From contig CAJNDS010002201.1 in the NCBI GenBank assembly GCA_905221605.1, positions 487,522 through 530,021 on the forward strand: 42,500 nt of DNA, written 5' to 3'. A model generated the notes under the pieces. It was not told where the DNA came from. It made no database searches and worked only from the letters and a program-made list of their open reading frames with translations. This stretch comes from Symbiodinium natans (taxonomy: Eukaryota > Sar > Dinophyceae > Suessiales > Symbiodiniaceae). Shown here in pieces: positions 28,188 through 36,458 of the stretch; position 1 is the first letter of the stretch, and each line of letters starts with the position of its first letter. Made by a program: the position numbers and the translations under genes.

Positions 28188-31100
28188 TCAATTTAGACGA
28201 TGGAGAAGCAGTAGGTAAGCTCCTGACTCCATCTGTGCGAATTCCTGGCTCGTGGGCGAGGAGCCTGGGCTGGAGTCATCCCCTACCTGCAGAGAGGGAA
28301 GCAAGGTGAAGGATCTATAATGACCCGAGGTGGCTTCCTGCCCGATATGAAAGAGTCCCGAAACGGATTTGTAGCGAACAAAAGATTGAGAGTCAGGCCT
28401 GGTCCAAGCAGGTAGCTGTATTTCGTCCTGCAAACCTGTCAGTCTCCAGTGTTGCTTCTCTCCGGCATTCGTGAACCTTGGCAGAGACACAAAGATATAT
28501 GGAGGTGTGTACAGCAGCGCCGCCTTCGAGTCATGTGGAGAGTGCCACTCGTGTACGAAGAAGGACAGTGAATAGGCTGAGATAGGCACTGCCTGGGAGT
28601 CAGGCTGAGACAGCCTGGTAGGGTCTGTGCCTTCCGGGAAGGTTAATAGAAGGGGGGAGAAGCCTGTTGAGTCGGGTATGTCAGCATCGTAGACTCTTTT
28701 CCAGGGGGTGCTTTGTAGGGAGCCATGGTGATTGGCCAACAGAAACGTCAAGTACTCGAGTGCATCGCTTTGCCTGTTGGCAAGCCTCCAGTCGGGATGA
28801 CAATGTGGCAGCGATTCTAGTGCAAGAATAGAGACTGGGCGCGATGCCCTTGCTCGAAGTTCCCTCTGGAGAGGCTGAAGATTCGACCAGTCCACTGAGG
28901 GTTCTTCCCTCAGAGCGCTAATCATCTGCAGGACTGAAATGGCATAGCATAAGTTATGCGGATTAATCAACTGTGGCATAGGCAGAGCTGCAGGAGGCGG
29001 TGGTGGATGAGAGTCATCCAGGTCTGTCGCTGGTGGCTGAAGAGGTCCTGCGCCCGGCTGTGCAGCCTGGGAGGCACTCCCTGGGCGAAACCATCTCTGA
29101 AGCTGACTTTGCTTGGACTTGGGAGTGGGAGCCTGCAGGGTCCGCTGTTGGGGTATCGTAGGTTGGGGGGCAGCCTGTGTGGAGGATTCGTGTTGGATTA
29201 ATGTTACCGTGTTCAGCCTTGGGGTAGGGACCGCAGAGGGAGACTCGCCGGCCCCAGTACGGTTCGGTGAGAGATGTGAGAGCTGAGTGTGTTGGAGGGA
29301 CGAATGAGATCTGGAAAGAGGGGCTTCAGGGTGCAGGAAGAAGAAAAGTTGTAATTGCTGAATGACCGGGCACTGCCTCGTATGTCGGGGGGCGCTCTCC
29401 ACTTTCACGCCACATGCAGGACAGGGGGACAGGCGGGTGAGCACATACATCTTAGAGGTGTTATTCCCCGCAGAAGCTTTATAAGAGTCCCATTCTGCCC
29501 CGTGTTTTTTAGTGAGGTGGAAGGCTATTTTTGTCGTGGAGGCTATCCAGGAGTCGCAGAGCAGGCAGGTCCTGGTGAGCTGCTGGCCAAGATGGCCAGT
29601 GAGGAGCTCGAGGAAAGTCTGGCCTCCGGCCTGTTGCAGCAGTTCTGTGCGCATGCGCGAGATGAGCGGCGCTGTGTCTATCTGCAAGGTAAGTTGGACC
29701 GAGGGTGCGGCAGCAGCCTGGCGGTCTGATGAGGGCACAAGCTCCTGGCTGGAGGAGACCTCACTCGCCTTGGGAGGAACTTCGTCAGCCTGGGTGGCCG
29801 CCTCAGGTCTAGAAAGCTTGAAGCCATCCTGTCTGCAGACTCTGCGCTCGACGTGTTGCTGCAGATTATGCCAGTTTCTAAATTTCGCCTGGCAGTTTGA
29901 GCATTGAGGCATGCCTCCCACGGAGTGCTTTAAGCGTGAGAATGCAAGGGGTGGCAGGACAGGCGCCGGGTGCTTGACTGTCCGGTGTGTTCTCGTGCCC
30001 GCCGCAGTGCGAAAGACCTTGCCACAACAGGTATACATGGGTACGTCCGGAGAGGGGTCATTGTCGACCTCCATGAGCAGCTTGCGATAAGAGGTTACAA
30101 TCTCCTCCGCCGTTTGCAGAGTGGAGGGAATGGTTAGGATATCCTCATGTGGCCAGGCGCCGGACTGGGTGAGGAGAGAAGAACACGTGTTGGCCGGCGT
30201 GGATGTCGAGCAGGAGGTGACCTCACTCGCTGGTGCTGCATTCCGGCGCTTGCGAAGGGAGTCTAGGCGCTGGGCTGAGCGATCATGAAGCTGTTGAATG
30301 GGAGAGACTAGCTTAAGACGTGCAAAGAGCGCTGCTGTAGTTTCACGAGTCTTATGCACAGGGTTGTGTGTTACCGCTCGCACCTGTCTGGCATGCCATG
30401 AGCGGAGAGCCCGTGCCCGCCTGCCTGAAAGACCAACAGATTCCAGGCCAAAAGTGGCCGTAGACCAGACGGTGGCTCTCCAGACAAGCAGCCTAGATGC
30501 GGTCTTTGTCCTGCGCTTATTGTGAATGAATTTGCGCACTGTCTGCTTTTTCTTCGCCGCTCTCTCTTGTCGTAAGGAGAAGGTAAGATCTTCCGGGTTG
30601 GAGTAGCTGACCATGACCCCTAGATACTTGAAGGAGTTTTCCAGCTCGAAGGAAGGAAGGGAAGGGAGAGGGGGAAGAACGGAGGAAGTCGAAAGCAGAA
30701 TTGGCCTTCTTGGCTGCTCTGGGGCATCTATGTTCCAGACCGTCACCTTCCGGCCGGAGCGAAGCTCCTGTGACTTGAAGAGCTTCTTGGCCTGCTGTGC
30801 GTGGCGACCTGCCAGTTTGACCATGATGTTGCACTTGGCATAATTTACTTCTAGTCCAGCTTCTTGCAGGTAATGCAGTAACAGTCTTACCATGTCATGA
30901 GCCGCGTAGAGATCGGACCAGTTGTGGATGTCTCGGTGAATGACGAGGTCATCCGCAAATCCTGTGAGGAACTGCTGTATGGGAGGGAACCCTATGTGGG
31001 TGGCCATAAGCCGGAACGCCTCCGTGATGACCAGGGAGAAAAGAGAGGGGGCCAGTCTACAGCCTTGCTTTATACCTCTTGTTGAGGTTACTGTGTCCTG

Positions 31101-32326
31101 GCTTCTCCCGTAGCGCAGGTTATACTGGGCCTCCCTATGAAGCGATGCAACCAGCTCGACGTCTTCTGGTGAGGCTCCGTAAGTTGTTAGTGAGCGCAAG
31201 AGAGCCTCCCTGCTTGTTTTGTCGAAAGCTTGAGAGAGGTCTAGTGAAAAGGTGAATCCTCCGATCAGATCCGGCTTGCCCTTCTTGCGCTTGGGAGTGC
31301 AGAACCTGTCTGGTGCTCGGGATCGAAGCATGGCACGGACGCGCCTTGCGTGACCAATTACCCGGAGTTGGGCATCGGCTATACCGCGTCCTGGAATGTA
31401 GGCAAATTGAGGGGAGGCAATGCCTAGCGGTCGCAGGTTTTCCGGCTTAGAGGCAGGTTTAGAGGGCTTGGGTATGAAGCTTAGGTCTGCTGATTTGGCC
31501 GTAGAAGGCAGCGAGGGTGGCTCGGCCGGATTCAGAGGTGTTGTGTTATGCGGAGGCTCGCTCTTCCCTTGGCAGGAGGTGACCTCGCACGCCGGACGGG
31601 TCAGAGCGGGAGGCGGAGGCACCGCTTCAAGATAGTCGCAGTAATTATTTGCTACAGTGGAAGCACAAAGGCGATACATAGATGCTGGGGCAGATCCTTG
31701 CGGTACCGCCTTTTCCGGCTTTATAGAGGCTATGCCTTTTGACAGACTACTTTTGTCCAGCTTGGGTAAGGTTTGGCCTACGCCGCTGGCTAATGGGGGA
31801 TGCGAGGAGAAGATTGAAAGACTATGTCTCTTTAGCTCTGCCAGCCCCTCCGACTCAGTTAGGATACGGCCGCATGGCGATCTGAGGCAGACTCTAGGTG
31901 CAGGAGACCAAGGAGCTACATGCTTTAAGGAGCGATATGCCGCATGTGGATCTCGTTTGACTTTCTCAGAAATTTCTGTTAGAGTGCGGTCTCGGGCCTG
32001 ATTCTTTATCTGGATGGCATGTGCCTTGGCTGCCTCATCTAGCGAGCGCTGAGCCTGTTTGAGGTGTTCGGTGCGAGCCATCTTATTAATGATGTCATCC
32101 TCCCGTTTTCGGTTCCGTAGTGCAGTCTGCCGATTGTTATGAAGCCGCCACAGAGGTTGTGCTGTCGGAAGTGCATCTAAGCTGCTTACTTCTGGGTCCC
32201 TCGGCTGGAAGGTCTTGGCGTGTTCGAGAAGAAGCTCGTTGACCTCATCAGGGTGAAGAGGCTCTCCATTCTTCTGCGCTCGGAGTTTGTCGACGTCCTG
32301 TGCAACTTGGTCCCGCAGGGTTTGAG
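28188..32326 (-). CDS. Unit A LINE polyprotein: reverse transcriptase, four zinc fingers, USP-type peptidase
   Basis: A 1297-codon frame starts at ATG 32081 but stays open upstream to about 32326, where it meets the end of the endonuclease frame. RT motifs, by residue from ATG 32081: A FSLDLSQAFD (278-287), B TRGIKQGCRLAPSLF (334-348), C FADD (375-378), D-like EVNYAKCNIM, E FKYLGV (485-489). The stretch between LRPLGIASP and QFAYIPGRG lacks the roughly 20-30 residues usual there. Zinc fingers follow near 685-704 (imperfect), 727-749, 839-860 and 887-904 (C-x2-C pairs). QSQLQRWF at 991-998 fits the PCNA-binding PIP-box. The C-terminus is a papain-like ubiquitin peptidase (C19/USP): NPHNLCYAISVLQ with Cys 1045, SDALEYL, SLPRF, GHYRSF with His 1254 and AYLLLL. 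Three hairpin elements are read in frame (EVTSC, EVTSC, EVSSS). It would copy element RNA into DNA; the peptidase role is unknown. Confidence 0.9.
29741..29777 (-). repeat. Hairpin element A20 inside the polyprotein
   Basis: Core GGAGGAGACCTCACTC at 29751-29766. Flanks pair as GGC with GCC plus outer CC with GG steps. Encodes SEVSSS in the linker between zinc fingers 2 and 3. Confidence 0.8.
30206..30234 (-). repeat. Hairpin element A21 inside the polyprotein
   Basis: Core AGGAGGTGACCTCACTC at 30212-30228. Flanks CGAGC and GCTGG pair at 4 of 5 positions. Encodes SEVTSC between the RT C-terminus and zinc finger 1. Confidence 0.8.
31570..31595 (-). repeat. Hairpin element A22 inside the polyprotein
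   Basis: Core AGGAGGTGACCTCGCAC at 31574-31590. Flanks GGC and GCC pair over 3 bp plus a wobble. Encodes CEVTSC in the linker N-terminal to the RT fingers. Confidence 0.75.
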
Positions 32327-33667
32327 CTAGAGGAGTGTTTTGTCTGACATGTTGTGAGCCAGTAGAGACTTTTGTTTGGAAGGGACTACTGGCTGAGTTT
32401 TGGTCGAGAACGGGTGTCTCCAGACCTTCTTAAGAGGTACTGCCGTCCGGAGTGGCGTGTGTTTGCCACCTTTCCGCCAGGCTCCCAGCTTAAAGTCCTT
32501 GAGGACACACACTTTGCGGGCGAGCTGAGCAGCATAGAATTTGGAAGTCAAGATGAAATCAATCTGAGAGCTGCCCTGTGGCGAGGTGAAGGTGTTTGCC
32601 TTGCGCCCCTGCCATGTGTTAAGCGCAACTAGGGAGTTTCGCTGAAGAAACTTCTGGAACTGCTTCTGAACCGGTTTCTGCTTAGAAGATCCTGCCGGCA
32701 CCACTCCCCCTACGAAGGGGGGATTTGGTTTTAGGGAAGAGTTGAAGTCGCCCGCCAGCACCGGAACAGTGCGCTGTGACAAGTTGGAAAGGGACTTGCT
32801 TAGGGAGGAGAGAACTTTGCTTTGGGTGGCATAGTGGTCCTGCTCCGTCATGCCTCGTTGCTTGGTGTACTGGTAGCATTTTAGCAGGAGCGCTGGATGG
32901 CCTCGGACTTCGCAGTGAACCTCCTGAGCACGGCCTGGGTGTAGATCCTGCCAGCGCAGTGTTGCAGAGTCTATGCTAGGCGATAGTAGAGTGAGAACAC
33001 CTGCCGAGCGCCTGTGCTTTGGCTGTTCGGGCAACTGGGATGTTTGAGCGGGAGGGGACCTCACGAGCTCTTCATCCGGGAGCCCGCTTGAAACGGCTGT
33101 CCAGCCATGCACTTTAAATTGGGAGGAGGTGGTCCAGTGGGTTTCCTGGATAAAGATAACATCTAGGTCCTGCTGTTGTTGCAGCCACTCTTTGAACTCC
33201 GCCCACAATTGTTGGCTTAGGCCACCTGCGTTCCACGAGAAAACTCGCAGTGGTTTGGCTTCATAACCTCCTCTTGGGTGACGCCGTCGCGGCTTCCTAT
33301 TAGGGAGCTGCGGCGGAAACGGAACATGCATTTTTTCTTGTGTCTCATGGATCACACTGGGTGCAGTTATGCCTGCGCTTGCCCGTGCCTGGCTTAGAGG
33401 CAAATTGATCTCGCGATATGGAACTGCGCAACCGTCCCTTAAGGCTCGGTGACAGGCCCGACGATAGGAATGTTTACGAATTCTACCCTCTGCCATCCGC
33501 TTGTTTTGCCTGAAGTGCCGAAGCACGATCAGACTCCCCTCGTCCTGCGGAAAGACGAGAACCCTCACACTTAGGAGCGAAAGATGCAGTCTAAGACGAT
33601 CTAAGTTCTCCCCCCGGAATTGGGACCGGGCCAGCTCGTGGATATGCTGTCTGCGGCAGAATCTCAA
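32327..33667 (-). CDS. Unit A LINE apurinic-type endonuclease domain
   Basis: The frame has 446 codons and no ATG at its left edge; the first ATG in frame starts MAEGRIRKHSYRR near 33497, so the true start is unsure. A basic N-terminal part (KPRRRHPRGGY) precedes an endonuclease/exonuclease/phosphatase fold. Its motifs are FSWNAGGLS (Asn 146), IFIQETHW (Glu 175), VLAGDFNSS (Asp 307, Asn 309), SQIDFILTS (Asp 370) and GGKHTPL (His 403, where SDH is usual, so the Asp of the last motif is missing). In non-LTR elements this domain nicks target DNA to prime reverse transcription. The frame ends at TAG 32327-32329, and the RT frame is already open upstream of that point, so both belong to one protein joined by a change to the -1 (or +2) frame. 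Hairpin A23 lies in a surface loop as VRSPPAQ. Confidence 0.85.
   Translation of the reverse strand: MRFCRRQHIHELARSQFRGENLDRLRLHLSLLSVRVLVFPQDEGSLIVLRHFRQNKRMAEGRIRKHSYRRACHRALRDGCAVPYREINLPLSQARASAGITAPSVIHETQEKMHVPFPPQLPNRKPRRRHPRGGYEAKPLRVFSWNAGGLSQQLWAEFKEWLQQQQDLDVIFIQETHWTTSSQFKVHGWTAVSSGLPDEELVRSPPAQTSQLPEQPKHRRSAGVLTLLSPSIDSATLRWQDLHPGRAQEVHCEVRGHPALLLKCYQYTKQRGMTEQDHYATQSKVLSSLSKSLSNLSQRTVPVLAGDFNSSLKPNPPFVGGVVPAGSSKQKPVQKQFQKFLQRNSLVALNTWQGRKANTFTSPQGSSQIDFILTSKFYAAQLARKVCVLKDFKLGAWRKGGKHTPLRTAVPLKKVWRHPFSTKTQPVVPSKQKSLLAHNMSDKTLL
33045..33071 (-). repeat. Hairpin element A23 inside the endonuclease domain
   Basis: Core GGGAGGGGACCTCAC at 33050-33064. Flanks GAGC and GCTC pair over 4 bp. 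Encodes VRSPPAQ between GLPDEE and the RRSAGVLTLL strand. It is the rightmost A-type copy. Confidence 0.8.
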
Positions 33668-34311
33668 AATGCTTGGGGCTAAGCCTCCAAGTGACCATCA
33701 GCTGGCAAGAGCTAGAAAGCCTTGAGATGTTAGGTGGGCCCCGAGAACTGTTAAAGAGATGAAGTTCGGGGCCTTGGCCGGTTCGACAGCTACCATGCGC
33801 GGGCGGCTTGAGCTGGTAGTGCTTAACAACACCAGCATTTTTGCATTGCACTCACTGCCAAAATCAGCATGTGGACCTCTGATCACTTTGGATCCTCGGC
33901 AAGTCGGCTACTCTGTATCCGCCTTGGGAGCTCCAGCAGTCTTTGCTAGTTTGTACTTCACGCCCCTCGGGGCTGCTGAAGATTGTTGTGCACAGCTATG
34001 TTCGAGTATGTGGAATGCATCCGCCCCTCGGGGCTGCGATAGCGCTGTGCTGGCTGGGCACCCTACGACCGCTTCCTACTGGCTCACCTGCACCCGCGAC
34101 TGCAGCAGTGCCGGCTGGCCCCGATGTTGTGTTGCAGGCTATAGCTGTGCGCTAGCTGAGTTTGGTGTGATTAAGGCGGGCAAGGATGATATAGAAGGTC
34201 TCACCCGCCTTTGTTATTTCACAGTCCAGCCTTTTGGACTTCGGGAGGATCGCTTCCTCCAGATTGCCAGGTCTCACTACCTGCTATACTGAATTTGCTT
34301 TGGCAGAGTAC
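33668..34311. other. Junction between units A and B, no supported gene
   Basis: The minus strand upstream of the endonuclease frame includes an ATG-started segment (MVTWRLSPKHFEIL, about 33708-33668) in a neighbouring frame that could be the true N-terminus of unit A. A CGCCCCTCGGGGCTG hairpin word occurs twice (33961-33975 and 34022-34036). A plus-strand frame (33759-34292) has no recognisable domain. GGAGG-N7-CCTCC at 34244-34260 looks like a decayed B-type hairpin, so the border lies between about 33.7 and 34.24 kb. Confidence 0.45.
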
Positions 34312-34360
34312 TTAAGGATGTTCAGGAGGAAACCTCCTGACCTGAAGCATTGAATCAAAG
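34312..34360 (-). repeat. 48-bp direct repeat copy 1, with hairpin element B1
   Basis: It contains CAGGAGGAAACCTCCTG (34323-34339), a perfect 7-bp stem with an AAA loop, embedded in a longer repeat starting TTAAGGAT and ending TGAATCAAA. About 41 of 48 positions match the copy at 34746-34795. Confidence 0.85.
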
Positions 34361-34745
34361 AAGAAATTGGAGTGGGCACGGAGGCTGCCACCGATATCAA
34401 GTACTCATCACTGCTAAGGAGGGAAAAGTAAGCACGGCCACCCCGACACCCTACTGTGAGTCACTGCGTCCAGCACCCACGCACCAGCTGTTTAGCGAGC
34501 CGTACCTCTGGTGAGGCCGACACTCAGCGTTCCCGTCTAGTGACGTCTCACACAGGTAACGCTAAACAACTGGCAGAGGGCCGTAGGCAGAGCTCACCAA
34601 GGCGGCCTTGCACGTTCCAAGTAGGTTGCCCAAATTGGATGCAGGAAAGCTGGGTTTGCGAAGCCTTACCTGGGACGCCTTGCGCGGCTACTGGGGCCAG
34701 CGCTGCGACAAGGCAAATTTCACACCTGGTCGAGAAAATGTGGGG
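34361..34745. other. Unique segment between the two 48-bp repeats
   Basis: About 385 bp without a recognisable gene. A plus-strand frame at 34456-34749 has no motif. Confidence 0.4.
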
Positions 34746-34795
34746 TTAAGGATATGCAGGAGGAAACCTCCTAATCTGATGCAATGAATCAAAAG
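34746..34795 (-). repeat. 48-bp direct repeat copy 2, with hairpin element B2
   Basis: AGGAGGAAACCTCCT at 34758-34772 forms a 6-bp stem with an AAA loop inside the longer repeat shared with 34312-34360. Confidence 0.85.
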
Positions 34796-35285
34796 GTTCA
34801 AGAAAACGGAAAGATTAAATTGAGATAGAAACAAAAGTGCATGCAAACTAAAGTAGATCAAGATTGCCAGCTTGCTGACTGAAAAGGAGAATTTATAATT
34901 GTAGTTTGCCTGAAGCGCAAGCTGCCCACAACTGAGAGTTCCATCAAGTGTGAGCATGCACGCTGGTGCCAACTAGATGATTATCTGCAAACAATGCTAT
35001 CTGGAGATCACTCCCTGCCTGATTGTTCAGAGCATCGGTTGACGTCAGCCAAATGCAGCCTGCGTCACGAGCGGTGTGCTCCGCATGGGGTAGGTGGGTG
35101 GAATCCCCATTGTGCAACACAGACTCAGGCATGATTTCTTCCTCATAGCCGCTGATGGTCTCAAAAAGCCATCTGCTTTTGTTGCAAGGCTAGACAAGTG
35201 ATATTGCAATCCCTTGCTGGAGAAGCTCCATTGCACTTGAATGTATAAAGAAGGTCTCAAGAAGATGAAAGATGCAAGCAAAATG

Positions 35286-35298
35286 GGAGGAAACCTCC
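35286..35298 (-). repeat. Hairpin element B3 (single)
   Basis: GGAGGAAACCTCC, a 5-bp perfect stem with an AAA loop. Confidence 0.85.
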
Positions 35299-35451
35299 AA
35301 GTGAAAGAAAGAAAGAGACACTATGATCAACCTTTGTGCTAATGGAGTTCTGCCATACTAATGCATGGCTAGTCAAGCTGAGAGCCGCACCTTCAAAAGG
35401 GCCGATTTATGTGCTGAAAAGTGTACAGGGAATCGGCGAGGTGCAGGAAGG

Positions 35452-35477
35452 GGAGGAAGCCTCCGGAGGTAGCCCCC
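35452..35477 (-). repeat. Hairpin element B4 (double), 2 bp beyond the 184-residue ORF
   Basis: GGAGGAAGCCTCC is followed directly by GGAGGTAGCCCCC, the second unit being degenerate. It begins immediately after the stop codon of the ORF at 35480-36034 in the minus-strand sense. Confidence 0.85.
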
Positions 35478-35479
35478 AC

Positions 35480-36034
35480 TCATGCTGTGAGACCTGCCGA
35501 AATGGTGGTCCACTGTGCGATCGCTATGTTCATCTCCGCATCCTCGGCAAAGAACTCATCACGGACCTGCCCAACCTCTTGTTGGTACTGAGCGTCAAGA
35601 TGCGGGGGCAGCATACCTGACGTATACCGGAGAATGTGCGTCTCCCGATAGAAGCTCTCAAGTTCGGTGAGGATCACGCTGTAGTACCACGTTCCTTGGG
35701 TGGTGGGAAGCTCGGTGAACCTCATCTGGCTTAAGTAACGGAGGCTGATGCTCCGCAACTTTTGGCGCCGGGCCGCCTTAACTTCACGCCATTCATCATA
35801 TCCGGTCAATGACTGTGCTGCCCAATGCAGTGTCCTAAACCTCTCTGCTTGGAGCACCTCATGTGCGTAGTTCATGAACTGGGCGAGGATTTTCACCTTG
35901 TGAGTGTGGAGGTACTCCGCAACCCTTGCGCTGGTAGTCTCGGAGGAAATGCTCTGGTCCTCAGCAATTACCTGCTGGTGCACGAGAGCAACCAGGAGCG
36001 GAGTGAGCGCTTGCACCAAGCTAGTGCTCTCCAT
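35480..36034 (-). CDS. Helical 184-residue protein of unit B, function unknown
   Basis: Complete ATG-to-stop frame, last gene of unit B. The sequence is predicted to be almost all helix: ALTPLLVALVHQQVIAEDQS, VAEYLHTHKVKILAQFMNYA, a basic VKAARRQKLRSISLRYLSQM and an acidic C-terminus (EVGQVRDEFFAEDAEM). It has no cysteine cluster, signal peptide or membrane span. By position, last in the unit, and by helical character it parallels the P family of unit A, but I see no convincing residue alignment. It is followed at 2 bp by hairpin B4. Confidence 0.6.
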   Translation of the reverse strand: MESTSLVQALTPLLVALVHQQVIAEDQSISSETTSARVAEYLHTHKVKILAQFMNYAHEVLQAERFRTLHWAAQSLTGYDEWREVKAARRQKLRSISLRYLSQMRFTELPTTQGTWYYSVILTELESFYRETHILRYTSGMLPPHLDAQYQQEVGQVRDEFFAEDAEMNIAIAQWTTISAGLTA

Positions 36035-36372
36035 TGGAAACTCGGGTGTTGATGGCTGGATTCGAGGTTAGAATGGCTACTGCAAACGGAAGAGTGAGGC
36101 GGTTTCTTATGGCGGGCAGGCATTGACCATTGCTAACAGGCATGCAAGAGCTATAGCTGAAAGCTGCACGGCTCAAGAACAAGGAACTGCAGAAGGAAGC
36201 GCCTGCCACTGCTTGTGGACTGCGCGACGCTAAGCTCACCTGGGCAATGAGCAGGTGGAGGATGGGGAAACTCCTCTTAGAGCATGCAAATAGAGACAAC
36301 TCGTGCAGGCTGTGTCAAAGTCTTTGTTGCCTTAAGCAGAGGGCGTACTTGCTGTCTACTTTAAAATGAAGT
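36035..36372. other. Spacer upstream of the 184-residue ORF
   Basis: About 340 bp. A minus-strand frame (36299-36021) lacks an ATG and has no motif. Confidence 0.4.
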
Positions 36373-36398
36373 GGAGGAATCCTCCGGAGGAAGCCTCC
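36373..36398 (-). repeat. Hairpin element B5 (double)
   Basis: GGAGGAATCCTCC is followed directly by GGAGGAAGCCTCC. It lies about 60 bp beyond the stop of the KptA gene and in the spacer before the 184-residue ORF. Confidence 0.9.
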
Positions 36399-36458
36399 CG
36401 CTGCGAAAGTAGACCACGGCAGAACGAATTCGGTTCAGGTGAAACTGCTGAGGACGCT

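Larger units (their letters stand above)
34796..35479. other. 3' region of unit B with two further hairpins, no gene
   Basis: Short minus-strand frames have no recognisable domain. Hairpins B3 (35286-35298) and B4 (35452-35477) lie here. Confidence 0.4.

Noticed and set aside
15463-33071. CRISPR-like array of short repeats
   Set aside because: Repeat spacing is irregular (about 100 bp to over 1 kb), copies lie inside ORFs, and no spacer structure or cas genes exist.
33759-34292. 177-codon plus-strand frame between units A and B
   Set aside because: No recognisable domain; composition and lack of context suggest chance.
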